A stretch of DNA of 64,000 bases from Billgrantia kenyensis (GCF_013697085.1 NZ_JACEFT010000016.1:47713-111712); one strand, 5' to 3'. Counted from the stretch's first letter, positions 9,073 through 19,236 are shown. The notes: generated from the letters alone by a model not told the origin. Program-made: numbers and translations.

Positions 9073-10074
9073 TTACTCCTGCTCCAGGTCTTCGCGGGTG
9101 TAGCGCACGTCGTTGGCCGCCTGAATGGTGCGGATGACTTCCCAGTGTTCCTGATAGTTGATGGGGATGAACTTATCGACGCCCTCGAACTCGTCACCCA
9201 GCGCCGTGCCCTCGAAGTCGAAGGTGAAGAAGGCTTCCTTGATCTTCTCGACCAGGTCGGGATGCAGGTTATGAGCATAATTGTAGGAGGTCGTGGGAAA
9301 GGCGTCGGTTTCGTAGATGATCTTGACCTCGTCCTCATCATAGAGGCCGCGGGCGGCCATCCTCTCGACTACCTCGGAAGCGACCGGGGCAGCGTCATAG
9401 TCGCGCGCGACCACGCCGAGCATCGACTGGTCGTGGCTGCCGGAATAGACCACTTCATAGTCCTCGTCCGGCACGATGCCGAGGTCGGGGAATAGCGCCC
9501 GGGGGGCGAGATTACCGGAATTGGAGGTGGGCGAGGTGTGAGCCACCCGCTTGCCATGCAGGTCCTCCAGCTCGTCGATGCCGGAGTCGACATGGGTATA
9601 GACCTGCAGGGTATAGCCAAACTGGCCATCGTCGGAGCCCATCAGGGCAAACGGCACCGCACCGGCCAGGTTCACGGCGAACGGCGTCGGTCCGGTGGAG
9701 AAGCCAGCGATGTGCAGCCGCCCGCTGCGCATGGCTTCGACCTGAGCCGAGTTCGACTGCACGGCGAAGAAGCGCACGTTGCGCTCGGTCACCTCCTCGA
9801 GGTGATCGATGAAGGGCTGCCAGATATCGGAGTAGATGGCGGGGTCTTCCACCGGGGTGTAGGCGAAGATCAGCGTATCGGGATTGATCCACTCGGATTC
9901 ATCGGCGGGCAGGTCGGCGACCATGTCGCCATCCTCGTCGCAGTACAGGGTATCCAGGTCACCTCGCGGACAGTCTGCCTGGGCCTGGGCCGATACCAGC
10001 AGGGCCAGCGGCAACAGTGAGGTCAATGCCAGGGTGGCAAAGGGATAACGGCAGGGCATCTTGGATCTTGTCAT
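9073..10074 (-). CDS. phnD: Phosphonate/phosphite-type substrate-binding protein
   Basis: The ATG at 10074 was chosen because it opens directly into a signal peptide (MTRSKMPCRYP followed by a hydrophobic core and cleavage near AQA-D); a longer frame upstream adds 46 atypical residues. The mature protein belongs to the PhnD/PtxB periplasmic-binding family, with segments such as MRSGRLHIAGFSTGPTPFAV and GKRVAHTSPTSNSGNLAPR typical of phosphonate binders. It delivers the ligand to PhnE/PhnE/PhnC. First gene of a four-gene operon. Ligand identity (phosphonate, phosphite or a phosphate ester) remains open. Confidence 0.93.
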   Translation of the reverse strand: MTRSKMPCRYPFATLALTSLLPLALLVSAQAQADCPRGDLDTLYCDEDGDMVADLPADESEWINPDTLIFAYTPVEDPAIYSDIWQPFIDHLEEVTERNVRFFAVQSNSAQVEAMRSGRLHIAGFSTGPTPFAVNLAGAVPFALMGSDDGQFGYTLQVYTHVDSGIDELEDLHGKRVAHTSPTSNSGNLAPRALFPDLGIVPDEDYEVVYSGSHDQSMLGVVARDYDAAPVASEVVERMAARGLYDEDEVKIIYETDAFPTTSYNYAHNLHPDLVEKIKEAFFTFDFEGTALGDEFEGVDKFIPINYQEHWEVIRTIQAANDVRYTREDLEQE

Positions 10075-10233
10075 TGGCGTATCTCTCTGTGTCACTATCA
10101 TTATGTTTGTTTTTTCGGAACGGCGAGGCAAGGATGTTCTGTGAGGTCGCCGTTCTGCTCGCATACGAACATGATTGCGTGATTCATGATCGCAAACGAA
10201 ACTAACCATCAATCTAGGTAGTGTAACAACGAG

Positions 10234-10824
10234 ATGTCAAACTCATTTCAAGCCTCCTCGCGCCAGCGCCACAATCGCTACCTGCTGATGCGGCACGGCC
10301 ACAGCCAGGCCAACGCACGTGGGCTGATCATCAGCACACCGCAACGAGGGCTCGCTGAGTTCGGGCTTTCCCCGGAAGGCGAGCAACAGCTGGCTAGCCT
10401 GCTCCAGGCCTGGCGCTGGCCGGCACCGACGCGGATCCTGCACTCCGACTTTCTCCGTACCCGCGAAACTGCCAGGCGAGTCGCCGCTCACTTCGGCCTG
10501 GAGCTGCAGCCGGAACCACGCCTGCGGGAACGCAGCTTTGGCGACTTCGAGGGCCTGGCGGATCGCCATTATGAAGAGGTCTGGAAACACGACGAGCATG
10601 ACCCGGCGCATCGTGCCTTCGGCGTGGAGAGCGTCACCAGCGTGGCCGCGCGCATGCAGGCCGTGATCGCCTCGCTGGAGCAGGAAATGCGCCACGAGAC
10701 CATACTGTTGGTGAGTCACGGCGACCCGCTGCAGATCATGCTGACCGCCATCGAGGACCAGCCGCTGACCCGGCACCGTGCTCGCACTCCACTGCTGCCC
10801 GCCAGCATCACTATGCTGGACTGA
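10234..10824 (+). CDS. Histidine phosphatase family protein
   Basis: The 196-residue protein is a phosphoglycerate-mutase-like (histidine phosphatase) enzyme. The catalytic RHG motif lies in YLLMRHGHSQANARG (about residues 16-30), the second conserved arginine and glutamate in LRTRETARR and LRERSFGDFEGL, and the second catalytic histidine in ILLVSHGDPLQ. It hydrolyses a phosphate monoester through a phosphohistidine intermediate. Its substrate is not known. It is divergent from phnD, which hints at a link to phosphorus acquisition, but the family is broad. The ribosome site before the ATG is weak. Confidence 0.85.
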   Translation: MSNSFQASSRQRHNRYLLMRHGHSQANARGLIISTPQRGLAEFGLSPEGEQQLASLLQAWRWPAPTRILHSDFLRTRETARRVAAHFGLELQPEPRLRERSFGDFEGLADRHYEEVWKHDEHDPAHRAFGVESVTSVAARMQAVIASLEQEMRHETILLVSHGDPLQIMLTAIEDQPLTRHRARTPLLPASITMLD

Positions 10825-10947
10825 GCGGCCAGGTTCGTTTCCCAGTGTAACGACTGACGCCAGAGGCTGATCTGGGGTAGCATTCCCACTGACCAGAATG
10901 GATTTTGGGCCAGTACCGGTACTGCATTGCGTCAAGGGAGGACCCCA

Positions 10948-11367
10948 ATGCGCCACTCTCCGTTTCCCCAGCGTCCGCTGTTCCACGGTCTGCTGCTGCT
11001 TACCCACCTGCTGCTCCAGCTCAGCCTGATGGCCAGCGCAGTGTTGTGGTTGCTGCCGCGCTCGAGCTGGCTTGCGACCATGCAATGGAACGAAGCCTGG
11101 CCGCTACTGGCGCTTGGCAGTGGCCTCTGGCTAGCTGCCGTGCTGAGCCTGCACCTGCTGCTGTCGCTCTGTCTGCGCTCTCGCCAAAGGGCTACCCACA
11201 AAGGCTTCGCTCCCAGCGACGTGGTCACCCGCTCCTTCGAGCGCCGCCCCGCCGTGCACGACAGCGACTCCGCCTGGACCAGCGAAGCACGCGCCATCGA
11301 GATCGAGCCGAGCATCGTCGGCAGCGCACGGGTGACGCGTCCCGCCGAGCCCTTCAGGCCGCAGTGA
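10948..11367 (+). CDS. Small two-helix membrane protein, function unknown
   Basis: The ATG at 10948 is preceded by GGGAGG at 7-nt spacing; an upstream TTG in the same frame is not needed. The 139-residue product has two hydrophobic helices (about residues 13-38 and 50-78) and then a polar, charged C-terminal tail of about 60 residues, presumably cytoplasmic or periplasmic. I do not recognise a family. It precedes the broken diguanylate cyclase gene by about 90 nt on the same strand. Confidence 0.6.
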   Translation: MRHSPFPQRPLFHGLLLLTHLLLQLSLMASAVLWLLPRSSWLATMQWNEAWPLLALGSGLWLAAVLSLHLLLSLCLRSRQRATHKGFAPSDVVTRSFERRPAVHDSDSAWTSEARAIEIEPSIVGSARVTRPAEPFRPQ

Positions 11368-11457
11368 CACACTTGATACTCAGTGTCAGGGCTACGTCTT
11401 TCCGCTAATGCCAGCAGGTGTGTAACTCTCTGTTATGATCGTTGAACCGCTTGATGG

Positions 11458-13001
11458 ATGAGACGTCTCATGCCGGTTCCGATCCACCCAGACGCCACGC
11501 GACTTCTGGCCGCCCTTGCCAAGGGCAGTCAAGCATTGATGCAGGGGCGCTTCTGGGGCGACGGTGTCGATGCTCTGCTCGGCGAAATCGGCCGCGCCTC
11601 GGGTGCCAGCCGAGTCTGGATCTTCCAGCTGCTCGAGCTTCAGAAAGAAGTCGTAGTTCAGGATTACGTTTTCGAATGGGCGGCCGAGCCGCGCTACCGC
11701 CAGCTCACCCACAAGCGTTTTCGCTTCTTTTCCAGCGTGTTCAGCGACCCTATCTACCGCCGCATGGTCGAGGAGCGCCAGCGCGGCGTGTCACAACGCT
11801 TCATTATCGACCACATGGCACCAGGCTCACTGCGCGACAACCTCGAAAGCCAGTCGATCCGCTCCATGGTGACTGTCCCCATCATGGTGGACGGATGCTG
11901 GTGGGGCACCCTGGGGATCGACGACTGCGAACGCCCCCTCGATTGGGAAGGAGCCGGTATCGAGGCCCTCGTGGTTGCCGCCGAACTGATCACCTCTACC
12001 CTCTACCGTCATCAGCTCGCCAGCCGCCGACGCCAGTTCGAGCTGTTCCAGCAGGTGGCCGAGTGCGGACCTGGGAAATCGACCTGAGAAGCGGTTCAAC
12101 CTGGTGCTCCCGCGGTTTGCTGCGAACCCTCGGCTATCCCGATGACTATGCCCGCTTGCCGCTGCGTCGGCTGCTTGCCCATGTCCTACGCAGCGACCGT
12201 CAGCGGCTTTGGTCTGAATTGCGCCATTGCCTGTCCCAATCCTGCCAGGGCTGCCGTCTCGACGTTCGGTTGCTCTGCGGAGAAGAGCAACCCCGCTGGT
12301 TTGAGCTCGTTGCCGAGGTGGGCTTCGATGAGGCCGGCCAGGCCAGCATCGCCTCGGGGCTGGTCATCGACATCAGCCGGCGCAAGCAGGGAGAGCAGCG
12401 CGCCATGGTCGCTGCCGAATACGACGAACTCACCGGCGTGATGAACCGCCGCGGCCTGACACGCCGCCTGCGGGCGATTCTCGACAGCACTCCTACCCTG
12501 TACTGCCACCTCCTGCTGATCGATATCGACCACTTCAAGCAGATCAACGACCGCTACGGGCATCCTGCGGGAGACGCCCTGCTGAAGCTGTTGGCAACCC
12601 GCCTGGGCAACGAACTGCGTGGCCGGGACGTCCTGGCCCGCATGGGCGGGGAAGAGTTTGCGGTATTCGTCAGCGAACTCGACGACGGCCAGGTCATGCA
12701 GCTTGGCGAGCGCCTGCGCGCCTGCATCGCCGATACTCCCTTCCCGCTCTCCTCGCTGGCCACGAACGCCATGCAGCGGCAGGTCGACATCACCATCAGC
12801 ATCGGTATCGCCGGGCTCACGCCGGGCCAGGCTCAGCAGGAGGCGCAGGACCTGGCGATTGCCCGGGCAGACCAGGCGCTCTATGCCGCCAAGCATGCCG
12901 GGCGCAATCGGGTGCTGCTGTTCGGCCAGCACGAGCCATCCCCGGAACCGCAGGGCCGCCCGGGGAACGACCACTCCCTCAATGGCCGAGAATCTGACTG
13001 A
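11458..13001 (+). pseudogene. GAF-PAS-GGDEF diguanylate cyclase, interrupted by a 1-nt frameshift
   Basis: The first frame (from 11458 or the in-frame ATG at 11470) encodes a GAF domain and ends at 12087. The PAS and GGDEF parts continue in the next frame to 13001. Both readings join cleanly if one base is added near 12068: ...VAECG then TWEIDLRSG, the usual start of a PAS domain. The cyclase domain has DIDHFKQINDRYGH, an RGRD inhibitory site five residues before the active-site motif GGEEF, and the C-terminal KHAGRNRV. An intact protein would make cyclic di-GMP in response to a GAF/PAS signal. Either the gene is broken or the base was lost in sequencing. Its 3' end overlaps aapP by 23 nt. 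Confidence 0.82.
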
Positions 13002-13755
13002 GGAAGAGTTGGGTACGCTCGGACTGCGGGTTGTTGAAGAAGGGCTCCGGCGCGTTCTCCTCGATGATCTGCCCCTGGTCCATGAAGATTACGCGGTCGG
13101 CCACGGTCTTGGCGAAGCCCATCTCGTGGGTCACGCAGAGCATGGTCATGCCCTCGCGAGCCAGCTCGACCATGACATCGAGCACCTCCTTGATCATCTC
13201 CGGGTCGAGCGCCGAGGTAGGCTCGTCGAACAGCATCACCTCGGGGTGCATGCACAGCGAGCGGGCGATCGCCACGCGCTGCTGCTGGCCACCGGAGAGC
13301 TGGCCCGGGTACTTGCGCGCCTGCTCGGCGATGCGCACCCGTTCCAGATAACGCATGGCCTGCTCTTCGGCCTCACGGCGCGGTTTCTTCTGCACCCACA
13401 TCGGGGCGAGGCAGCAATTCTCCAGCACCGTGAGGTGCGGGAAGAGGTTGAAATGCTGGAAGACCATGCCGACGCTACGGCGGATTTGTTCAATGCGCTT
13501 GACGTCCTGGGTCAGCGGCACGCCACCGACCACGATCTCGCCCGCCTGGTGCTCCTCGAGGTGGTTGATGCAGCGGATCAGCGTCGACTTGCCGGAGCCG
13601 GACGGCCCACAGATGACGATGCGCTCGCCGCGCTTGACCTCGAGATCGATGTCGCGCAGCACGTGGAAGTCGCCGTACCACTTGTTGACGCCGCGCATCT
13701 CGACCATCGGGGTCTCGTTGCCGGCCTGGGTTGCCTGTTCAGTCATTGTTTTCAT
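12979..13755 (-). CDS. aapP: General L-amino acid ABC transporter ATP-binding protein
   Basis: The 258-residue ATPase is of the polar amino-acid (GlnQ/AapP) type. It has Walker [10 protein letters not shown], signature [15 protein letters not shown], Walker [14 protein letters not shown] and the switch region [15 protein letters not shown]. It powers uptake through AapQ and AapM. It is the last gene of aapJQMP, 2 nt after aapM. Its 3' end runs 23 nt into the end of the convergent diguanylate cyclase gene. Confidence 0.95.
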   Translation of the reverse strand: MKTMTEQATQAGNETPMVEMRGVNKWYGDFHVLRDIDLEVKRGERIVICGPSGSGKSTLIRCINHLEEHQAGEIVVGGVPLTQDVKRIEQIRRSVGMVFQHFNLFPHLTVLENCCLAPMWVQKKPRREAEEQAMRYLERVRIAEQARKYPGQLSGGQQQRVAIARSLCMHPEVMLFDEPTSALDPEMIKEVLDVMVELAREGMTMLCVTHEMGFAKTVADRVIFMDQGQIIEENAPEPFFNNPQSERTQLFLSQILGH

Positions 13756-13757
13756 TC

Positions 13758-14858
13758 CTATCTCTTATGGCCGGTGTGCAGCTTCCGCTCGAGGTACTGG
13801 CTGTAGCGCGACATGCTGAAGCAGAAGATCCAGAACATGAACGCGGCGAACACGTAGCCCTCGAGGGCAAAGCCCAGCCAACGGGAGTCCGACAGCGCTG
13901 CCTGGACGATCCCCAGCAGGTCGAACAACCCGATGATCATCACCAGGGTGGTGTCCTTGAACAGCGAGATGAAGGTGTTGACGATGCCGGGAATCATCAT
14001 CTTCAGCGCCTGGGGCAGCACGATCAGGCCCATGCGCATCCAGTAGTTCATGCCCAGCGCCGCCGCCGCCTCCTCCTGGCCGCGGGGAATGGCCTGCAGT
14101 CCGCCGCGGATGACCTCGGCCATGTAGGCACTCTGGAACAGCGTGATCCCGATGAAGGCGCGGATCAGGCGGTCGACGCTGACGCCGGTGGGCATGAACA
14201 GCGGCAGCATCACCGAGGCCATGAACAGCACCGTGATCAGCGGCACGCCGCGCCAGAACTCGATGAACACCACGCAGAAGCTCTTGACGATGGGCATTTG
14301 CGAACGCCGCCCCAGGGCCAGCAGGATGCCGATCGGCAGCGCCCCGACCATGCCCACCACGGCCAGTACCAGGGTCAGCATCAGCCCGCCCCAACGGTGG
14401 GTCTCCACCACCCGCAGGCCGAAGTGGCCGCCATAGAGCATGACGTAGGCAAAAATCGGGAAGGCAACCAGGGTGGCCAGCACCACCCAGCGCTTGAACG
14501 GCAGCCGGGGGATCGCCAGCCAGGCGATCAGCGCGGCGAAGGTGGCGAAGGTCACGTCGACCCGCCAGATCTCGCTGCGCGGATAGAGGCCGTAGATGAA
14601 CTGGGTGAAGCGGGCGCTGACGAAGACCCAGCAGGCCCCCTCACGGGAGCAGTCGTCGCGCGAAGTGCCGACCCAGTCGGCATTGATGATGGCCCACTGG
14701 ATCGTCGGCGTGAGCAGCAGGTAGAGCAGATACAGGCCGAGCAGGGTGAAGATGCTGTTGATCGGTCCGCTGAACAGGTTGGCCCGCAGCCAGGCCACGG
14801 GGCCCACCGTGTTGCGGGGCGCAGGACGCGCCTCGATCATCTTGTGTTGTATCGTCAT
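13758..14858 (-). CDS. aapM: General L-amino acid ABC transporter permease AapM
   Basis: This 366-residue permease has the length and layout of AapM/BztC: a hydrophobic N-terminal region, a periplasmic insertion with two cysteines ([14 protein letters not shown]), and a C-terminal core with the permease loop [21 protein letters not shown] that contacts the ATPase. It forms the heterodimeric channel with AapQ. It follows aapQ by 9 nt and precedes aapP by 2 nt. Annotation from family and operon position agree. Confidence 0.94.
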   Translation of the reverse strand: MTIQHKMIEARPAPRNTVGPVAWLRANLFSGPINSIFTLLGLYLLYLLLTPTIQWAIINADWVGTSRDDCSREGACWVFVSARFTQFIYGLYPRSEIWRVDVTFATFAALIAWLAIPRLPFKRWVVLATLVAFPIFAYVMLYGGHFGLRVVETHRWGGLMLTLVLAVVGMVGALPIGILLALGRRSQMPIVKSFCVVFIEFWRGVPLITVLFMASVMLPLFMPTGVSVDRLIRAFIGITLFQSAYMAEVIRGGLQAIPRGQEEAAAALGMNYWMRMGLIVLPQALKMMIPGIVNTFISLFKDTTLVMIIGLFDLLGIVQAALSDSRWLGFALEGYVFAAFMFWIFCFSMSRYSQYLERKLHTGHKR

Positions 14859-14868
14859 GGCGCCTCTC

Positions 14869-16059
14869 CTAGCGTTCCACCAGCGCCACGCGGGCGTTGA
14901 ACCAGTTCATGAACATCGACACCAGCAGGCTGATGGTCAGGTAGACCGCCATGGTCATGGCGATGACCTCGATCGCCTGGCCCGTCTGGTTGAGCGTGGT
15001 CCCGGCGAACACCGAGACCAGGTCGGGGTAGCCGATGGCGGTGGCAAGCGACGAATTCTTGATCAGGTTGAGATACTGGCTGGTCAGCGGCGGGATAATC
15101 ACGCGCATCGCCTGGGGCACCACCACCAGGCGCAGCACCAGCCCCTGGGGCAGGCTCAGGGCCTGGGCCGCTTCGGTCTGGCCGTGGGCAATCGCCTGGA
15201 TGCCGGAGCGCACGATCTCGGCGATGAACGACGCGGTATAGATCGAAAGCGCCAGCCAAAGGGCCAGGAACTCGGGAATGATGGTGATGCCGCCGCGGAA
15301 ATTGAAGCCATGCAGCTCGGGCACGTCCCAGGTGACGGGCACACCGGTCGCTACCAGCACGAAGAGCGGCAGGCCGACGATCAGGGCCAGCGAGATCCAC
15401 CCCGCCGGCAGGCGCTGTCCGGTCGACTCGTGGCGTCGCTTGTTCCACACCACCAGGACGACGCTGGCGACCACGGCGACGCCGAGGGCCAGCGGGATCA
15501 GGCCGAAGCCCGACTCGAACAGCGGCTCGGGCAGGAACAGCCCGCGCACGTTGAGAAAGAGGACTTCGCCCAGCGACAGGCTGTCACGCGGACCGGGCAT
15601 GGCCCGCAGCACCGCGAAGTACCAAAAGAAGATCTGCAGCAGCAGCGGAATGTTGCGGAAGATCTCGATGTAGCCGCTGGCCAGCCGGGCGATCAGCCAG
15701 TTGGGCGACAGCCGCGCGATACCCACGATGAAGCCGACGATGGTTGCGGCCACGATGCCCAGCGCCGACACCAGCAGCGTGTTGAGCAGGCCCACGACGA
15801 AGGTGCGGCCATAGGTGCTCTGCGACGAGTATTCGATCAGGCTCTGGCCGATGCCGAAGCCGGCAGTTCTTTCCAGAAAGCCGAAGCCGGTGGTGATGCC
15901 GCGAGCGGCCAGGTTGTCCTGGGTGTTGCCGATGATGTAGAGCAGGAACAGCGCGACGGCGGTAACCAGCAGCGCCTGGAAGAACAGCGCTCGCTTGGCG
16001 CGGTCGCGCCAGAAAGGCGGTTTTGGCCCCACGGGGCGGGCCTTGGAACGAACGGACAT
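14869..16059 (-). CDS. aapQ: General L-amino acid ABC transporter permease AapQ
   Basis: The 396-residue permease carries the long central insertion typical of AapQ/BztB and the permease loop VRSGIQAIAHGQTEAAQALSL. The phrases LLNTLLVSALGIVAATIVGF and EIFRNIPLLLQIFFWYFAVL are characteristic of the family. It is an inner-membrane protein with about eight helices. A 112-nt gap with a hairpin separates it from aapJ, so the binding-protein transcript may be present in excess. Confidence 0.95.
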   Translation of the reverse strand: MSVRSKARPVGPKPPFWRDRAKRALFFQALLVTAVALFLLYIIGNTQDNLAARGITTGFGFLERTAGFGIGQSLIEYSSQSTYGRTFVVGLLNTLLVSALGIVAATIVGFIVGIARLSPNWLIARLASGYIEIFRNIPLLLQIFFWYFAVLRAMPGPRDSLSLGEVLFLNVRGLFLPEPLFESGFGLIPLALGVAVVASVVLVVWNKRRHESTGQRLPAGWISLALIVGLPLFVLVATGVPVTWDVPELHGFNFRGGITIIPEFLALWLALSIYTASFIAEIVRSGIQAIAHGQTEAAQALSLPQGLVLRLVVVPQAMRVIIPPLTSQYLNLIKNSSLATAIGYPDLVSVFAGTTLNQTGQAIEVIAMTMAVYLTISLLVSMFMNWFNARVALVER

Positions 16060-16096
16060 GAAAGGACTCTCCGCCTGGATCCGTCAAGCAGGTAGC

Positions 16097-16129
16097 GCTC
16101 CCGGCCCGGATCATGACCGGAGCGGGAGC
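16097..16129 (-). other. Intercistronic hairpin between aapJ and aapQ
   Basis: GCTCCCG and CGGGAGC arms flank an inner CCGG/CCGG pair. No T-run follows. Its place after the binding-protein gene matches the hairpins seen after phnD and dctP in this window. Confidence 0.5.
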
Positions 16130-16171
16130 GGGTCGAGGATCAGGGCATCACGTCGATGCCCCGGCGGATGA

Positions 16172-17200
16172 TCAGCGAATCGGCGGAGCGTAGAGGATGC
16201 CACCGTCGGTCCACAGGGCGTTAATGCCGCGCTCGATCTGCAGCGGTGAATCCATGCCCACGTTACGGTCGTAGCTCTCGGCGTAGTTACCCACCTGGCT
16301 GATGATGTTGTAGGCCCAGTTGGCATCGAGCCCCTTGCCTTCACCGTAATTGCCGTCCTGACCCAACAGGCGGGCGATATTGGGGTCTTCGGAATTGCGC
16401 ATCTCGTCGACGTTTTCGCTGGTAATGCCGTACTCCTCGGCGTTGATCATGGCGAACAGCGCCCACTTGACGATGTTGAACCACTGATCGTCTCCCTGGC
16501 GAACCGACGGGCCCAGCGGCTCCTTGGAGATGATCTCAGGCAGAATCACGGCGCCATCGGGATCGGAGAGCTGGATGCGCAGCGCCGCCAGCTGGGAGGT
16601 GTCGGAGGTCAGCACGTCGCAACGGCCGGCCTCGAAGCCGCCCACGGTCTGCTCGGAGGTGTCGAAGACGATGGGCTGGAACTCCATGCCGTTGGCACGG
16701 AAGTAGTCGGCCAGGTTGAGCTCGGTGGTGGTGCCCGACTGGGTGCAGACGGCGGCACCATCGAGCTCGCTGGCGCTGGTCACGCCGAGGTCACTCGAGA
16801 CCAGAAAGCCCTGGCCGTCGTAGAAGGTCACGCCGGTGAAATTCAGGCCCAGGGTGGTATCGCGGGTGGTGGTCCAGGTGGTGTTGCGCGAGAGCATGTC
16901 GACCTCGCCGGACTGCAGCGCGGTGAAGCGCTCCACGGCATTCAGCGAGATGTAGCGCACCGCGTCGGCATCGCCGAATACCGCCGCCGCCACGGCACGA
17001 CAGACATCGACGTCCAGGCCCTGCCAATCGCCCTGATCGTCCGGCGCGGAGAAGCCCGGCAGGCCGTCACTGACGCCGCACTGCACGGCGCCACGATCGA
17101 GGGTGGTCTGCAGAGTGTTGGCGGAGGCCACGGAAGCGGTACCCAGTGCCAGGGCAGCGGCTGAAGTCGCCAGCAGCCAGTTGTTCTTGTTGTTACGCAT
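16172..17200 (-). CDS. aapJ: General L-amino acid ABC transporter periplasmic binding protein
   Basis: The start at 17200 opens MRNNKNNWLL, a signal peptide with cleavage near ASA-N, and has a GAGG ribosome site; 20 extra residues upstream were rejected. The 342-residue product is of AapJ/BztA length with conserved blocks GVSDGLPGFSAPDD, LNAVERFTALQSGEVDML and ISKEPLGPSVRQGDD. It binds a broad range of L-amino acids, chiefly glutamate, aspartate and relatives. First gene of aapJQMP. A sigma-54-type promoter and an NtrC-type site lie upstream, so nitrogen limitation probably induces it. Confidence 0.95.
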   Translation of the reverse strand: MRNNKNNWLLATSAAALALGTASVASANTLQTTLDRGAVQCGVSDGLPGFSAPDDQGDWQGLDVDVCRAVAAAVFGDADAVRYISLNAVERFTALQSGEVDMLSRNTTWTTTRDTTLGLNFTGVTFYDGQGFLVSSDLGVTSASELDGAAVCTQSGTTTELNLADYFRANGMEFQPIVFDTSEQTVGGFEAGRCDVLTSDTSQLAALRIQLSDPDGAVILPEIISKEPLGPSVRQGDDQWFNIVKWALFAMINAEEYGITSENVDEMRNSEDPNIARLLGQDGNYGEGKGLDANWAYNIISQVGNYAESYDRNVGMDSPLQIERGINALWTDGGILYAPPIR

Positions 17201-17265
17201 AGGAAATCCTCGATAGATTTTTTGATGTTCTTGGACGATGCATGCCGGGGCATGTGGCAAAACAG

Positions 17266-17283
17266 TAGCAAGGTTTATTCCAG
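17266..17283 (-). promoter_or_regulatory. Sigma-54-type promoter of aapJ
   Basis: On the minus strand CTGGAATAAACCTTGCTA has GG and GC elements with exactly ten bases between them, as in the TGGCAC-N5-TTGC consensus; the -12 part TTGC is perfect and the -24 part retains TGG. Transcription would start near 17254 and give a leader of about 54 nt. Confidence 0.6.
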
Positions 17284-17349
17284 TACGGGGATAGTGCAGA
17301 CAGAACGTTTATTCAACGATGCAGGGAAAGGGAATCGGACTAAGAAAAA

Positions 17350-17364
17350 GCACCGATTTAGTGC
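17350..17364. promoter_or_regulatory. NtrC-like enhancer site
   Basis: GCACCGATTTAGTGC fits GCAC-N7-GTGC, the core of the NtrC consensus. It lies about 85 nt upstream of the sigma-54-type promoter, a normal distance for an NtrC enhancer. A partial second site (GGAGCACC) lies near 17391. Confidence 0.55.
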
Positions 17365-17440
17365 GTAATAAGACAGTCGGGAACCGCTTTGGAGCACCTT
17401 GTCCGGCGCTGTGACCGCGAGTGGCGGCCGGCTACGCAAA

Positions 17441-17467
17441 CGCCCCGCTGAGCGAGTCAACGGGGCG
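17441..17467 (-). terminator. Terminator after ahpF
   Basis: CGCCCCG and CGGGGCG form a 7-bp GC stem with a 13-nt loop just past the ahpF stop. The T-run on the minus strand is short (TTT), so it is a moderate terminator. Confidence 0.6.
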
Positions 17468-17507
17468 TCGGGTGGGGCCGCCGCGGCATGCCGGCCGCGG
17501 CTTCACC

Positions 17508-19064
17508 TCAGTGGCGAATCAGGTAGTCGAAGGCGCCCAGGGCGGCCTTCGAGCCCTCGCCCATGGCGATGACGATCTGCTTGTAGGGCACGGTGGTGAC
17601 GTCGCCAGCAGCGAAGATGCCGGGCACCGAGGTCATGCCACGCTCGTCGACAACGATCTCGCCACGCGGGGAGAGCTCGATCGGCGAGTCGGTGAGCCAC
17701 TCGGTGTTGGGCACCAGGCCGATCTGCACGAAGATGCCTTCCAGTGCGATCTGCTTGATCTCGCCGGAGGCGCGCTCCTCGTACGTCAGGCCGTTGACCC
17801 TTTGACCGTCGCCATTCACTTCGGTGGTCCGCGCGCCGAGGATGATCTCGACGTTGGACAGGCTGCGCAGCTTTTTCTGCAGTACCGCATCGGCGCGCAT
17901 CTCGTCCATGAACTCGATGAGCGTCACGTGGCCGACGATGCCAGCCAGGTCGATGGCCGCCTCGACGCCGGAGTTGCCGCCGCCGATCACCGCCACACGC
18001 TTGCCCTTGAACAGCGGGCCGTCGCAGTGGGGGCAGTAGGCCACACCCTTGTTGCGGTACTCGGCCTCGCCGGGCACGTTCATCTCGCGCCAGCGGGCGC
18101 CGGTGGAGAGAATCAGCGTCCTGCTCTTGAGGCTGGCGCCGGATTCGAACACCACCTCGTGCTCGCCGCCCTGGTCGGCCGCCGGAACCAGTTTCACGGC
18201 ACGCTGCAGGTTCATGATGTCGGCTTCATACTCCTTGACGTGCTGCTCCAGGGCCGCGGCCAGCTTGGGGCCTTCGGTATAGGGCACGGAGATGAAGTTC
18301 TCGATGGCCATGGTATCGAGCACCTGGCCACCGAAGCGCTCGGCCGCCACGCCGGTACGGATGCCTTTGCGCGCGGCGTAGATGGCCGCTGCCGCCCCAG
18401 CGGGGCCGCCGCCCACGATCAGTACGTCGAAGGAGTCCTTCTCGTTGAGCTTGGCTGCTTCACGCTGGGCCGCGCCGGTGTCAACCTTGGCCAGGATCTG
18501 CTCCAGGCTCATGCGACCCTGGTCGAAGGGCTCGCCATTGAGGTAGATGCTCGGCACCGACATCACCTGGCGCTCTTCCACCTCGTCCTGGAACAGCGCG
18601 CCGTCGATGGCGACGTGACGCACGCCCGGGTTGAAGATGGCCATCAGGTTGAGTGCCTGCACCACGTCGGGACAGTTCTGGCACGACAGCGAGTAGTAGG
18701 TCTCGAAGTGCAGCTCGCCCTCGAGGTTCCTGATCTGCTCGAGGGTATCGTCGCTCACCTTGGGCGGATGGCCGCCGACCTGCAGCAGCGCCAACACCAG
18801 CGAGGTGAACTCGTGGCCCATGGGAATACCGGCAAATACCAGGCCGGTCTCCTCGCCGGGACGGTTCAGCGCGAAGGAGGGCTTGCGCGCGTCAGTGCCG
18901 TCGAGGCGCAGGGTGATCTTGTCGCTGAGACCGTCGATATCCTTCAGCAGGCCATGCAGTTCCTGGGATTTCGCGCCGTCATCGAGGGACGCGACGATCT
19001 CGAACGGCTGAGTGACCTTCTGCAGGTAGGCTTTAAGCTGGCTTTTCAGATTGTCGTCCAACAT
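17508..19064 (-). CDS. ahpF: Alkyl hydroperoxide reductase subunit F
   Basis: The start was set at [15 protein letters not shown] (19064), which matches other AhpF proteins and has an AAGGAAAC ribosome site; a start six codons upstream is less likely. The 518-residue flavoprotein has a duplicated thioredoxin-like N-terminal domain with a CQNC disulfide (about residue 129), an FAD domain with [17 protein letters not shown], the CPHC redox centre, and an NADH-binding [15 protein letters not shown]. It reduces AhpC with NADH. It follows ahpC by 172 nt that contain a strong terminator hairpin. Confidence 0.96.
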   Translation of the reverse strand: MLDDNLKSQLKAYLQKVTQPFEIVASLDDGAKSQELHGLLKDIDGLSDKITLRLDGTDARKPSFALNRPGEETGLVFAGIPMGHEFTSLVLALLQVGGHPPKVSDDTLEQIRNLEGELHFETYYSLSCQNCPDVVQALNLMAIFNPGVRHVAIDGALFQDEVEERQVMSVPSIYLNGEPFDQGRMSLEQILAKVDTGAAQREAAKLNEKDSFDVLIVGGGPAGAAAAIYAARKGIRTGVAAERFGGQVLDTMAIENFISVPYTEGPKLAAALEQHVKEYEADIMNLQRAVKLVPAADQGGEHEVVFESGASLKSRTLILSTGARWREMNVPGEAEYRNKGVAYCPHCDGPLFKGKRVAVIGGGNSGVEAAIDLAGIVGHVTLIEFMDEMRADAVLQKKLRSLSNVEIILGARTTEVNGDGQRVNGLTYEERASGEIKQIALEGIFVQIGLVPNTEWLTDSPIELSPRGEIVVDERGMTSVPGIFAAGDVTTVPYKQIVIAMGEGSKAALGAFDYLIRH

Positions 19065-19159
19065 GACAGCGGTTTCCTTCATGTCTGGCTCATGGAAAAC
19101 GGCAAGCCGGTGCCTGAACGCGGACCGGGGTCAGCGCAGGCAGGAGCTGGCACGTATCG

Positions 19160-19190
19160 AAAAATCGCCCGGGCAGTGCATGCCCGGGCG
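19160..19190 (-). terminator. Terminator between ahpC and ahpF
   Basis: CGCCCGGGCA and TGCCCGGGCG make a perfect 10-bp stem with a 5-nt loop, followed on the minus strand by ATTTTTC. It lies 47 nt after ahpC. It should end most ahpC transcripts, leaving ahpF at a lower level by read-through. Confidence 0.8.
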
Positions 19191-19236
19191 TGGGGCCACG
19201 CGAGGTCAGGGGATAGCCTCGCGGGTCGCAGATCGT

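Larger units (their letters stand above)
17201..17507. other. Gene-free region upstream of aapJ and downstream of ahpF
   Basis: This 307-nt stretch holds no convincing gene. It contains, from right to left, the ahpF terminator (17441-17467), an NtrC-like site (17350-17364), a sigma-54-type promoter (17266-17283) and the aapJ leader with its ribosome site. Confidence 0.7.

Noticed and set aside
10075..10233. Pho box upstream of phnD
   Set aside because: No pair of CTGTCAT-like 7-mers with 4-bp spacing was found; only a loose TGTCAC is present.
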